A DNA stretch of 59,035 nucleotides from Streptomyces sp. NRRL B-24085 (GTDB lineage Bacteria > Actinomycetota > Actinomycetes > Streptomycetales > Streptomycetaceae): the NCBI RefSeq assembly GCF_001282115.1, contig NZ_LJBR01000125.1:1-59035 (forward strand), in the 5' to 3' direction. Shown in pieces: positions 30,817 through 39,319 of the stretch. Numbering within the stretch: the first letter of the stretch is position 1; each line of letters starts with the position of its first letter. Under the pieces are notes generated by a model. The model saw only the letters and a list, made by a program, of their open reading frames with translations, searched no databases and was not told the origin of the DNA. A program made the translations under genes and the position numbers.

Positions 30817-31724
30817 GCAATCAGACGCGGAAGCACACCGCCCTGCCCAAGGCCCAGATCCTCATCGAGGCGCTGCCCTGGCTGGTCCGGCACAACGGCA
30901 GGACCGTCGTCATCAAGTTCGGCGGCAACGCCATGATCGACGAGGACCTGAAGGCCGCCTTCGCCCAGGACGTCGTCTTCCTGCACCACGCCGGGCTCAA
31001 GCCGGTCGTCGTGCACGGCGGCGGCCCGCAGATCAGCGCCGCCCTCGACAAGCACGGCATCGTCAGCGAGTTCAAGGCCGGCCTGCGCGTCACCACCGAG
31101 GACGCCATGGACGTCGTACGGATGGTGCTGGCCGGGCAGGTGCAGCGCGAGCTGGTCAACCTGCTCAACGAACACGGGCCGCTCGCCGTCGGACTGACCG
31201 GCGAGGACGCGCACACCATCACCGCCACCAAGCACCAGCCCGAGATCGACGGCGAGTTGGTCGACATCGGGCGGGTGGGCGAGATCACCGCGATCGACAC
31301 GGGCGCGATCGAGGCACTGCTCGCCGACGGCCGCATCCCGGTCGTCTCGTCGATCGCCCGGAGCCAGGACGACGGACATGTCTACAACGTCAATGCTGAC
31401 ACGGCGGCTGCGGCACTCGCTGCTGCTCTTGGAGCGGAGACTCTCATGGTCCTCACGGACGTCGAGGGTCTCTACGAGGACTGGCCGCACAGCGACGAGG
31501 TGATCAGCCGCCTCACGGCTTCCCAACTGGAGAAGCTACTGCCGGAGTTGAGCTCCGGCATGGTCCCGAAGATGGAGGGCTGCCTGCACGCCGTGCGCAA
31601 CGGCGTGCACACCGCCCGGGTCATCGACGGGCGGGTCCAGCACTCGATCCTGCTGGAGATCTTCACCGACGAGGGCATCGGCACGATGGTCGTGCCCGAC
31701 GCGCAGGAGGGGGATGCCGTATGA
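30813..31724 (+). CDS. argB: Acetylglutamate kinase
   Basis: A 303-residue amino-acid kinase. [12 protein letters not shown] (about residues 32-43) and [10 protein letters not shown] (about 65-74) bind the phosphates. The N-terminal helix of about 25 residues before the kinase core is the type associated with hexameric, arginine-inhibited enzymes, so feedback inhibition by arginine is likely here. ATG 30813 overlaps argJ by 4 nt; the stop overlaps argD by 4 nt. Confidence 0.96.
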
Positions 31725-32908
31725 CCGACAACCAGGAGCTCACCCAGCGCTGGCAGGGCTCGCTCATGAACAACTACGGCACCCCGCGCCTGCCCCTCGT
31801 CCGCGGTGAGGGCCTCAAGGTCTGGGACAGCGAGGGCCGGCAGTACCTCGACTTCGTCGGCGGCATCGCCACCAACGCGCTCGGCCACGCCCACCCGGCG
31901 ATCGTCGAGGCCGTGAGCAGACAGATCGCGTCCCTCGGCCACATCTCCAACTTCTTCATGGCGGAGCCGACCGTCGCCCTCGCCGAGCGGCTGCTCCAGC
32001 TCTTCGGCCGGGACGGCAAGGTCTTCTTCTGCAACTCCGGCGCCGAGTCGGTCGAGGCCGCCTTCAAGATCGGCCGGCTGACCGGGCGCACCCACATGGT
32101 CGCCACCGAGGGCGGCTTCCACGGCCGGACCATGGGTGCCCTCGCGCTCACCGGCCAGCCCGCCAAGCAGACCCCGTTCCTGCCGCTGCCCGCCGACGTC
32201 ACGCACGTCCCGTACGGCGACCCGCAGGCCCTGGCCGCCGCGGTCACCGAGGAGACCGCACTGGTCGTCATCGAGCCCGTCCAGGGCGAGAACGGTGTCG
32301 TGGTGCCCCCGGCCGGCTACCTCAAGGCCGCCCGGGCGATCACTGCGGCCAAGGGCGCGCTGCTGGTCCTCGACGAGGTGCAGACCGGCATCGGCCGTAC
32401 CGGCCACTGGTTCGAGTACCAGGCCCACGAGGGCGTGCTGCCGGACGTGGTCACTCTCGCCAAGCAGCTCGGCGGCGGACTGCCGCTCGGCGCGACCGTC
32501 GCCTTCGGGCGGGCCGCGGAACTGCTCCAGCCGGGCCAGCACGGGACGACCTTCGGCGGGAACCCGGTCGCCTGTGCCGCGGGACTCGCCGTTCTCGACA
32601 CCATCGAGAACGAGGGGTTGCTGGAGAACGTCAAGCGGCAGAGCGAGAGGTTGCGGGACGGAATCGAGTCACTGGGACACCCGCTGGTCGCCCGTGTCCG
32701 GGGTGCGGGACTCCTCCTGGGTATCGTGCTCACCGAGCCGCTCGCACCGCAGGTGCAGAAGGCGGCTCAGGACGCCGGATTCCTGGTGAACGCGCCCGCA
32801 CCCGATGTCGTACGGCTGATGCCGCCGCTGAACCTCGGCGACGACGAAGTGGACGCGCTTCTTCAGGCCCTCCCCGGCATCCTGGGTGCCGCCGAGGGAG
32901 ACGGATGA
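31721..32908 (+). CDS. argD: Acetylornithine aminotransferase
   Basis: A 395-residue class III PLP aminotransferase converting N-acetylglutamate semialdehyde to N-acetylornithine. [30 protein letters not shown] and the PLP lysine K248 in TLAKQLGGG are present, and the size is normal. It is translationally coupled to argB; argR follows 19 nt after its stop. Confidence 0.96.
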   Translation: MTDNQELTQRWQGSLMNNYGTPRLPLVRGEGLKVWDSEGRQYLDFVGGIATNALGHAHPAIVEAVSRQIASLGHISNFFMAEPTVALAERLLQLFGRDGKVFFCNSGAESVEAAFKIGRLTGRTHMVATEGGFHGRTMGALALTGQPAKQTPFLPLPADVTHVPYGDPQALAAAVTEETALVVIEPVQGENGVVVPPAGYLKAARAITAAKGALLVLDEVQTGIGRTGHWFEYQAHEGVLPDVVTLAKQLGGGLPLGATVAFGRAAELLQPGQHGTTFGGNPVACAAGLAVLDTIENEGLLENVKRQSERLRDGIESLGHPLVARVRGAGLLLGIVLTEPLAPQVQKAAQDAGFLVNAPAPDVVRLMPPLNLGDDEVDALLQALPGILGAAEGDG

Positions 32909-32927
32909 TCCGGAGAATGAGACGACG

Positions 32928-33473
32928 ATGAGCCATGCGCAGGATCACGAGCACAACGGGGGCGCGGGGCCCGCGGTGCCGCAGACGCGTACCGCGCGCC
33001 ACCGCCGGATCGTGGACATCCTCAACCGGCAACCGGTGCGGTCGCAGAGCCAGTTGGCGAAGCTGCTGTCCGACGACGGGCTGAGCGTCACGCAGGCGAC
33101 GCTCTCCCGGGACCTCGACGAGCTGAACGCGGTGAAGATCCGCAACACCGACGGCGACCTGATCTACGCGGTGCCGAGTGAGGGGGGTTTCCGCACTCCC
33201 CGTGCTCCGCTGGGGGAGTCGGCGAAGGAGGAGCGGATGCGGCGGCTCTCCCAGGAGCTGCTGATCTCCGCGGAGGCTTCGGCGAACCTCGTCGTCCTGC
33301 GGACTCCTCCGGGGGCTGCGCAGTTCCTGGCGTCGGCGATCGACCAGGCCGAGCTGCACGACATTCTCGGGACGATCGCCGGTGACGACACGTTGATGCT
33401 GATCAGCCGGAACCCCACCGGGGGACAGGCGCTCGCTGAGCATTTGTTGCGGTTGGCGCAGAACGGGCACTAG
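32928..33473 (+). CDS. argR: Arginine repressor ArgR
   Basis: A 181-residue ArgR. The winged helix (about residues 20-90) has [24 protein letters not shown]. The C-terminal oligomerisation and arginine-binding domain (about 105-178) contains [21 protein letters not shown] and the [15 protein letters not shown] core that binds arginine. ATG 32928 is chosen, with GAG seven bases upstream; a GTG at 32886 lies inside argD. As a hexamer with arginine it should repress argC and argH from the boxes described here. Confidence 0.94.
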   Translation: MSHAQDHEHNGGAGPAVPQTRTARHRRIVDILNRQPVRSQSQLAKLLSDDGLSVTQATLSRDLDELNAVKIRNTDGDLIYAVPSEGGFRTPRAPLGESAKEERMRRLSQELLISAEASANLVVLRTPPGAAQFLASAIDQAELHDILGTIAGDDTLMLISRNPTGGQALAEHLLRLAQNGH

Positions 33474-33484
33474 AGGTTGTCGGT

Positions 33485-33560
33485 CGGGTGCGGGTCTGTG
33501 GGGGCTGGTCGCGCCCACGCGGCGGAGCCGCATATCGACACAGCCCCGCGCCCCTGACCG
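33485..33560. repeat. Variant of the dispersed repeat, between convergent genes
   Basis: GGGGGCTGGTCGCGCCCAC, then GCGGCGGAGCCGC (a hairpin) and CAGCCCCGCGCCCCTG form an extended relative of the element seen elsewhere in the window, in reverse orientation. It fills the gap between argR and apbE and can fold, so it may end transcription from both sides. Confidence 0.6.
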
Positions 33561-33562
33561 TC

Positions 33563-34363
33563 TCACCCGAGCCTCGCTGCCAAGCCCCCTGTGATCAGGA
33601 CCTCGTCGCCGGCCGTGATCAGCAGGGCCTCCACATCCGGCAGGGCCTCCAGCCAGGCCAGGCCCTCCCGTGACCCCATCGCGAAAGCCGCCGTGGCCCA
33701 GCAGTCCGCCCAGGTGATCGTCGGGGCCACGACCGTCACCGCCAGCAGGTCCGTGACCGCCGAGCGGCCCGTGCGGGGGTCGATTATGTGGGCGCCTCTC
33801 TCGGCCGTGCCGGACGTCGCCACCGCCAGTTCCGTCGCGCCCGCCGCCGAGACCACCGCCGCCAGACCGCCCGGGCGCAGGGGGTCCGAGACGCCCACCC
33901 GCCACGGGCGTTCCGGGCCCGGCACGCCCAGGAGCTGCACGTCTCCGCCGCCGTTGACGCTGACGCCCGCAGCGCCCGACTCGGCGACACGGCGGGCCGC
34001 GCGTTCCACCGCCCAGCCCTTGACGATGCCGGTCGGGTCGAGGCGGCCCTCGTAGCGCGTGCTGAACCAGCCGTCGCTCAACCGCTCCGCCTCGGCGCCG
34101 AGTTCGAGGACCTCGGCGACCTTGGGATCGCAGTCGCCGAGCGTCAGCTCACCGCGGGCCAGGCGGGAGACCTGACTGTCCTCGCGGTAGGTGCTGAACA
34201 CCTCGTTCACGCGGTGCAGCCCCGCCACCGCCTCCCGCAGTGCCGCCCGCACGGCAGAGGGTTCCCCGCCGCGGACGTCGAAGGAGAAGACCGTCCCCAT
34301 GACCTCCTCCGCGTGACGTACCGCGGCGGGAGCTTGTGCCGGCTCGGCCACCGTGTCAGCCAC
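33563..34363 (-). CDS. apbE: FAD:protein FMN transferase (ApbE)
   Basis: A 266-residue ApbE enzyme that cleaves FAD and attaches FMN to a Thr of target proteins outside the membrane. HAEEVMGTVFSFDVRGG opens the domain; LDPTGIVKGWAVERAA (about residues 122-137), VNGGGDVQLLG and the metal-site region WADCWATAAFAMG are family motifs. No clear signal peptide is visible from GTG 34363, so export or a cytoplasmic location is open. The start overlaps the stop of the tandem FMN-binding gene by 8 nt, which ties it to its substrates; the FMN-acceptor motif occurs three times in the neighbouring proteins. Confidence 0.92.
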   Translation of the reverse strand: MADTVAEPAQAPAAVRHAEEVMGTVFSFDVRGGEPSAVRAALREAVAGLHRVNEVFSTYREDSQVSRLARGELTLGDCDPKVAEVLELGAEAERLSDGWFSTRYEGRLDPTGIVKGWAVERAARRVAESGAAGVSVNGGGDVQLLGVPGPERPWRVGVSDPLRPGGLAAVVSAAGATELAVATSGTAERGAHIIDPRTGRSAVTDLLAVTVVAPTITWADCWATAAFAMGSREGLAWLEALPDVEALLITAGDEVLITGGLAARLG

Positions 34364-35147
34364 CGGCCTGGTCCAGCGCGGACTGGAGCGACTTCTTGTA
34401 GCCCTCGCTGGTGTAGGTGGCACCGGACACCGAGTCGATGTCCGCGCTGCCGGCCGCCACGGCCTCCTGGTTGAGCTTCGGGATGGACAGCGCCGTCTTC
34501 TGGTCGCTGGTCCCGCCCTTCGGCGCCTGCACGGCCTCGGCCTTGGTGATCTTGCCGCCGCTGACCGTGATCCGGACCTGGACCGGACCGTACTGGGTCT
34601 GGGAGACCGCACCGGTGACCGTCTTGGCGGCCGCGGCCCCGCCACCGCCGGCGGGCTGGGAGGGCTGGGCGGAGGGCTGCGCCTGGGAGGCCGCCTCGTT
34701 CGCCTTGTCGATCGCCGACTGGAGCGACTTCTTGTAGCCCTCGCTGGTGTAGGTCGCCCCCGACACCGTGTCGATCTGCGCGCTCTGCTTGGCGACCACG
34801 TCCTGGCTGAGCTTCGGCACGGACAGGGCGGTCTTCTGGTCGCTCTCGCCGCCCTTGGGTGCCTGCACGGCCTCGGCCTTGGTGATCTTGTTGCCGCTGA
34901 CGGTGATCCGGACCTGGACCGGACCGTACTGGGTCTGGACCACGTCCCCGGTGACCGCGCCGCCGGCGGCCGCCCCGGTGCCGCCCTGGGCCGACTCCTG
35001 CGCCGCCGCCGTCTGCTGCGGGATCGTTCCGCCCGCCTGGGCGGACGCCGGGTCCGAGGACGGCTTCAGCGACAGCATCAGCACGACACCGGAGACGGTG
35101 GCGGCGGTCGCGAGCACGACTCGACGGACGGGGTGACTCTTCCTCAT
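34356..35147 (-). CDS. Secreted protein with two FMN-binding domains
   Basis: A 263-residue exported protein with an N-terminal signal or anchor (RRVVLATAATVSGVVLML, residues 8-25). It has two FMN_bind domains (about 63-145 and 177-260) joined by an Ala/Gln/Pro/Gly linker. Each has the flavinylation motif D-x-V-S-G-A-T, with predicted FMN attachment at T132 and T244. The two domains are close to identical (QTQYGPVQVRITVSG, KITKAEAVQAPKGG and SGATYTSEGYKKSLQSA occur in both), so the gene arose by an internal duplication. AGGAGC precedes ATG 35147. It should carry electrons outside the membrane between the adjacent reductase and an unknown acceptor. Confidence 0.9.
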   Translation of the reverse strand: MRKSHPVRRVVLATAATVSGVVLMLSLKPSSDPASAQAGGTIPQQTAAAQESAQGGTGAAAGGAVTGDVVQTQYGPVQVRITVSGNKITKAEAVQAPKGGESDQKTALSVPKLSQDVVAKQSAQIDTVSGATYTSEGYKKSLQSAIDKANEAASQAQPSAQPSQPAGGGGAAAAKTVTGAVSQTQYGPVQVRITVSGGKITKAEAVQAPKGGTSDQKTALSIPKLNQEAVAAGSADIDSVSGATYTSEGYKKSLQSALDQAGG

Positions 35148-35175
35148 CGCTTCAACAGCTCCTGAATTCCCGTCG

Positions 35176-36558
35176 TCACATCTCGAACGACTCGTGATGG
35201 ATGCGGCGGGCGGGAACACCCGCGCCGCGCAGTGCTTCGTACACGGACTGCGCGAAACCGTTCGGCCCGCACATGAACACGTCGTGCTTGTCGATGTCGG
35301 GCAGCTTGCGCTGGAGGGACTCCGCGGAGATGTCCGGGCGCTCCCCGTCCGGGCTGTTCACCGCGTACATCAGCCGGGCGCCGCGCTCGTCCGCGATGGC
35401 GGCGAGCTCGTCCCACAGGGCCAGGTCCTGGGTGGTGTTGGCCCGGTACAGCAGGGTGATGTCACCGGCCGCGCCCGGCAGCGTCTCGAACAGGGCCCGC
35501 ATCGGCGTGATGCCGACACCGCCGGCCACCAGCAGCACCTTGCCGCGGCTGCGGCGCTGGGCGGTCAGGGCGCCGTACGGCCCCTCGGCCCACACCTTGG
35601 TGCCGGGCTCCAGCTCGCGCAGCCGCTCGCTGTGGTCGCCGATCGCCTTCACCGTGATCCGCAGCATGCCCGGCCGGGGCGCCGCCGACAGCGAGTACGG
35701 GTGGGAGGAGAACCGCATGCCCGGCGCGAGGAACCGCCAGCGGAAGAACTGGCCCGCCTCCGCGCCCATCCGGTGCAGCTTGCGCCCGCCGATCAGCACC
35801 GACACCACGCCCGGCGTCTCCTCCACGACCGCCTCGACGTACATGCGGTGGCGCAGGTTCAGCCGGATCGGCGTGAGGATCCGGTACCAGAGCACCATCG
35901 CGGTGACCGAGCCGTACAGCGCGTACCAGACGGTCTTGGCGACCGGCTCGACCGCGAAGTCGTTGCCGGTGGTGAGCTGGTGCCAGAACGTCAGGAAGAC
36001 CGCCGCGTACGTCAGCAGGTGCACGTGGTACCAGGTGTCGTACGGGATCCTCTTGCGCACCCCGCCGATCGAGATCAGCCCGATGAGGAACAGCAGACCG
36101 GTGCCGATGGCCGCCTTGCCCATGTCCGGGAGCTGGTTGATGGAGTCCGTCGTCTGCTGGACGATGTCGCCGAGGCCCTTGCCGGCCTGGAGTGCGTAGC
36201 CCCACATGATCAGGAAGACGTGGGCGACGACCAGGCAGAGCGTGTAGCGGCCGGTCATCGCGTGCCAGCGGGCGACCCGGTCGGAGCCCACCCGGCGCTC
36301 CAGCGCGGGCACCCGGGCCATCTGGAGCACCACCAGCGCCATCAGGTAGCCGGCCAGCAGACCGGTGATCCGGCCCGCGTTGAGGATCTTGCTGTTGTCG
36401 TCCGCCACGGCCGGGGTGTTGTGCCACCACAGCCACAACACCCCGGCCGCGCCCGCCCATACGGCGATCAGCAGGACGGTCGCCGGGGAACGGCGCGGGC
36501 GGATGCGGCGCATCGTCTGACGGCGGGCGGCGCGGCCGCTGGCGAGCGTGGTGGTCAC
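35176..36558 (-). CDS. Ferric-reductase-like transmembrane flavo-heme reductase, copy A
   Basis: A 460-residue protein. Residues 25-230 hold about six membrane helices with paired His suited to bind two b hemes (RWHAMTGRYTL, VVAHVFL, WYHVHLLTY, FWHQL). The FAD domain (about 235-330) contains HPYSLSAAP. The NAD(P)H domain (about 335-460) contains GGVGITPMRALFE and ends CGPNGFAQ ... RRIHHESFEM. It should move electrons from cytoplasmic NAD(P)H through FAD and heme to the secreted FMN-binding proteins. It lies between the two FMN-binding genes, 28 nt upstream of the tandem one. A paralogue follows at 37075-38427. Confidence 0.9.
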   Translation of the reverse strand: MTTTLASGRAARRQTMRRIRPRRSPATVLLIAVWAGAAGVLWLWWHNTPAVADDNSKILNAGRITGLLAGYLMALVVLQMARVPALERRVGSDRVARWHAMTGRYTLCLVVAHVFLIMWGYALQAGKGLGDIVQQTTDSINQLPDMGKAAIGTGLLFLIGLISIGGVRKRIPYDTWYHVHLLTYAAVFLTFWHQLTTGNDFAVEPVAKTVWYALYGSVTAMVLWYRILTPIRLNLRHRMYVEAVVEETPGVVSVLIGGRKLHRMGAEAGQFFRWRFLAPGMRFSSHPYSLSAAPRPGMLRITVKAIGDHSERLRELEPGTKVWAEGPYGALTAQRRSRGKVLLVAGGVGITPMRALFETLPGAAGDITLLYRANTTQDLALWDELAAIADERGARLMYAVNSPDGERPDISAESLQRKLPDIDKHDVFMCGPNGFAQSVYEALRGAGVPARRIHHESFEM

Positions 36559-36635
36559 GTTTCCTCCGGGGACGGGGGCAAGGGGGGTGGGCGTGGTCCC
36601 TTGGCCCTTGGATACGTGCCGTGACGCCGGTGTGT

Positions 36636-37064
36636 TCAGCCGTCCAGGGAGTCCAGCGCGGACTGGAGTGACTGGCGGTAACCGTCACTTGTGTAGGTGG
36701 CCCCGGAGACCGTGTCGATGTCCGCGCTCTGGGCTTGCAGCGCTTCGGTCCGCAGCCGCGGGACCGCGTAGCCGTTGATCTCCTGGTCCCGGGGGTTGTC
36801 CGTGGGGTAGAGGACGGCGGTCACGTCGGTGAGCCTTCCGTTCCGCACGGTGACACGGACCTGGACGGGACCCCAGCGGGTCTGGACGGAATCGCCGGTG
36901 ACGGTCCGGGTTCCCGTCACGGCGGGGGCCGTCGACCCGAAGGTCACCGCCAGGGCCGGCGAGGTGTGCGGCTTCAGGGACAGCAGCATCACCATGCCGG
37001 AGACGGTGGCGGCGCCCGCCAGCACGATCCGGCGCAGCGGGCGGTTCTTCTTCAACGCGTGCAC
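36636..37064 (-). CDS. Secreted FMN-binding protein, single domain
   Basis: A 142-residue exported protein starting at GTG 37064 with GAGG 9 nt upstream. It has an N-terminal hydrophobic anchor (RRIVLAGAATVSGMVMLLSL, 11-30) and one FMN_bind domain with D-T-V-S-G-A-T, FMN site T123. The anchor sequence and domain are close to those of the tandem protein, so the two are paralogues. It starts 10 nt after the stop of reductase copy B and is followed after 77 nt by copy A. Confidence 0.88.
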   Translation of the reverse strand: MHALKKNRPLRRIVLAGAATVSGMVMLLSLKPHTSPALAVTFGSTAPAVTGTRTVTGDSVQTRWGPVQVRVTVRNGRLTDVTAVLYPTDNPRDQEINGYAVPRLRTEALQAQSADIDTVSGATYTSDGYRQSLQSALDSLDG

Positions 37065-37074
37065 GGGTGAGGCC

Positions 37075-38427
37075 TCACAGCTCGAAGGATTCGTGGTGGA
37101 TGCGGCGATCGGGAACTCCCGCGGCGCGCAGCTCCTCGTACAGCTCCCGGGCGAAGCCGGGCGGGCCGCAGAGGTAGACGTCGTGCCCGGCCAGGCCGGG
37201 GACATTCGCGCGCAGCGAGTCGGCGGTGATGCGCGGGCGTCGTCCGTCGGGCCCGTTGAGCAGGTAGTGCACCTTCGCCCCGCGCCGGCGCGCGACGGCA
37301 TCCAACTCCCCGCCCAGCGCGAGATCCTGGACCGTGCGCGCCCGGTACAGCAGGGTGACCTCGCCCGGCAGGGTCTCGAACAGCGCCCGCAGCGGGGTGA
37401 TGCCGACCCCGGCGCCGATCAGCAGCGCCTTGGACGAGGTCCGCCGCTCGGCGGTCAGCGAGCCGTACGGCCCTTCCGCCCACACCCGTGTGCCGGGCCG
37501 CAGCAGGGCCACGGCCGTGCTGTGGTCGCCGAGCGCCTTGACCGTGATCCGCATGCGGTCGGGGCGGGGCGGTGCCGACAGGGAGTACGGCGTCGACGTC
37601 CACCGCAGACCGTCGGCGAGGAACCGCCAGCGCAAGAACTGCCCTGCCTGCGCGCCCAGTTGATCCAGCTCGCGCCCGTGCACGACGACGGACCACACGC
37701 CCGGCGCCTCCTGGTGCACCGACTCCACCCGCAGCCGGTGCCGCAGGTTCAGCCGCACCGGGGCCAGCACCCGGAACCACAGCACCAGGGCGGCGACGCC
37801 GAGATAGAGCGCGTACCAGGCGGCCGTGGCCGCGGTGTTGCCGTTGAAGTCGTTGCCGAGGGCCAGTTGGTGGCCGAAGGCGAGGAACACGGCCGCGTAG
37901 GTGAGGAGATGGACGTAGTACCAGAACTCGTGGCCGGTGCGGCGGCGGACCGCGCGCGCCGAGGTGACGCCGACCGCGAGGAGGATCACCGTGCCGGCGG
38001 TCGCCTTGAGCATCTCCGGATAGTCCAGGACCACGGTGACGGTCTCGCGCCACAGCGAGGCGCCGTCCTGGGCGGCGTACCCGGCGAGGACGAGCCCGAT
38101 GTGGGCGAGCAGCAGACAGACGGTGTAGCGGCCGGCCATCGCGTGCCAGCGCGCGACCCGGTCCGACCCGATCCGCCGCTCCAGCAGGGGCACCCGCGCC
38201 ATCAGACCCACCAGCACCGCGCAGGCGTACCCGCACAGCAGCCCGGCGATCCGCCCGGCCCCGGTCAGCCACCCGGCCGCGCCGACCACGGACCCGGTGT
38301 CCGACCACCACAGGGCGATCACGGCCGCCGCCCCGGCCCACAGCAGGGCGAGCAGCGGCCCGGCCGGGGAGCGCCGGGGCGCGAACGGCACGGGCGGTGC
38401 CGCGGTCCGCTCGTACAGGGTGGTCAT
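37075..38427 (-). CDS. Ferric-reductase-like transmembrane flavo-heme reductase, copy B
   Basis: A 450-residue paralogue of the reductase at 35176-36558, with the same order of heme-type membrane domain (RWHAMAGRYTV, YYVHLLTY, AFGHQL), FAD domain (TPYSLSAPP) and NAD(P)H domain (GAGVGITPLRALFE; CGPPGFAR; RRIHHESFEL). It starts at ATG 38427 with GAGG upstream; frames reaching 38628 run into the divergent regulator's promoter. It is the first gene of the minus-strand set and is divergent from the two-component system. Confidence 0.89.
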   Translation of the reverse strand: MTTLYERTAAPPVPFAPRRSPAGPLLALLWAGAAAVIALWWSDTGSVVGAAGWLTGAGRIAGLLCGYACAVLVGLMARVPLLERRIGSDRVARWHAMAGRYTVCLLLAHIGLVLAGYAAQDGASLWRETVTVVLDYPEMLKATAGTVILLAVGVTSARAVRRRTGHEFWYYVHLLTYAAVFLAFGHQLALGNDFNGNTAATAAWYALYLGVAALVLWFRVLAPVRLNLRHRLRVESVHQEAPGVWSVVVHGRELDQLGAQAGQFLRWRFLADGLRWTSTPYSLSAPPRPDRMRITVKALGDHSTAVALLRPGTRVWAEGPYGSLTAERRTSSKALLIGAGVGITPLRALFETLPGEVTLLYRARTVQDLALGGELDAVARRRGAKVHYLLNGPDGRRPRITADSLRANVPGLAGHDVYLCGPPGFARELYEELRAAGVPDRRIHHESFEL

Positions 38428-38511
38428 CTCGTGGGTCCTCTCTGCCGTCCGGGTCGCCACTGTGCGGCCCGAACTTCTCAGGACGCTCTGAAACGGCACC
38501 CCGCAGAGCGC

Positions 38512-38530
38512 ACTCAGAGAGAACTCAGAG
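38512..38530 (+). promoter_or_regulatory. 11-bp-spaced direct repeat, candidate response-regulator site
   Basis: ACTCAGAG occurs at 38512-38519 and 38523-38530, exactly one helical turn apart (11 bp), as OmpR-type regulators require. A related TTCTCAGG ... CTCTGAAA sequence lies at 38475-38492. All are in the 151-nt gap between reductase copy B and the response regulator, so either or both promoters could be controlled. Confidence 0.5.
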
Positions 38531-38578
38531 CTTCTCCGGGCCCCCGCCGCCCCGGCCAGGGGCGATCCTGGAGAGGAC

Positions 38579-39319
38579 ATGAACACCGCACGCTCCGGCC
38601 GCCCCGCCCTCACCCGCCCCGACGGCACCCCGCTGCGCGTCCTCGTCGTCGACGACGACCCGGACCTCGCCGAGGTCCTGACCGGCGCCCTGCGCTACGA
38701 GGGCTGGCAGGTCCGCACCGCCGGCGACGGCGCCTCGGCGGTGACGGCCGCCCGGGAACTGCTCCCCGACGCCGTGGTCCTGGACGTGATGCTCCCCGAC
38801 ACCGACGGCTTCGCCGTGCTGCGCGCCCTGCACACCGTGAAGTCGGACGTCTGCGTGCTCTTCCTGACCGCCCGGGACGCCGTCGAGGACCGCATCAAGG
38901 GCATCACGGCGGGCGGCGACGACTACGTCACCAAGCCCTTCAGCCTGGAGGAGGTCGTCGCCCGGCTGCGCGGACTGCTGCGCCGCGCGGGCATGGCCCG
39001 GCAGCTCGACGAGGGCCCCCGGCTGGCCGTCGGCGACCTGGTCATGGACGAGGAGGCCCGCGAGGTCACCCGCGGCGGCGAGCTGATCGAGCTGTCCCCG
39101 ACCGAGTTCGAGCTGCTGCGCTTCCTCATGCGCAACCCCCGCCGCGTGCTCAGCAAGGCGCAGATCCTCGACCGGGTCTGGTCCTACGACTTCGGCGGCC
39201 GCGCCCATGTCGTCGAGCTGTACATCTCCTACCTGCGCAAGAAGGTGGACGCGGGCCGGGAGCCGATGATCCACACCGTGCGCGGGGCGGGCTACGTGAT
39301 CAAGCCGGTGACGCCGTGA
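38579..39319 (+). CDS. OmpR-family response regulator
   Basis: A 246-residue regulator. The receiver domain (about residues 19-130) has acidic VVDDDPD, phospho-acceptor D69 in VVLDVMLPD, T in FLTARD and K in VTKPF. The winged-helix DNA-binding domain (about 145-243) has LSPTEFELLRFLMRNP, RVLSKAQILDRVW and VRGAGYVIK. GGAGAGGAC precedes the ATG. It is coupled to its kinase by a 4-nt overlap and is divergent from the flavin-reductase gene set, its likely target. Confidence 0.94.
   Translation: MNTARSGRPALTRPDGTPLRVLVVDDDPDLAEVLTGALRYEGWQVRTAGDGASAVTAARELLPDAVVLDVMLPDTDGFAVLRALHTVKSDVCVLFLTARDAVEDRIKGITAGGDDYVTKPFSLEEVVARLRGLLRRAGMARQLDEGPRLAVGDLVMDEEAREVTRGGELIELSPTEFELLRFLMRNPRRVLSKAQILDRVWSYDFGGRAHVVELYISYLRKKVDAGREPMIHTVRGAGYVIKPVTP

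Noticed and set aside
36829..39315. Long plus-strand frame leading into the sensor kinase
   Set aside because: It lies antisense to the reductase genes and in another frame of the response regulator. The kinase start at GTG 39316, overlapping the regulator stop, is far better supported.
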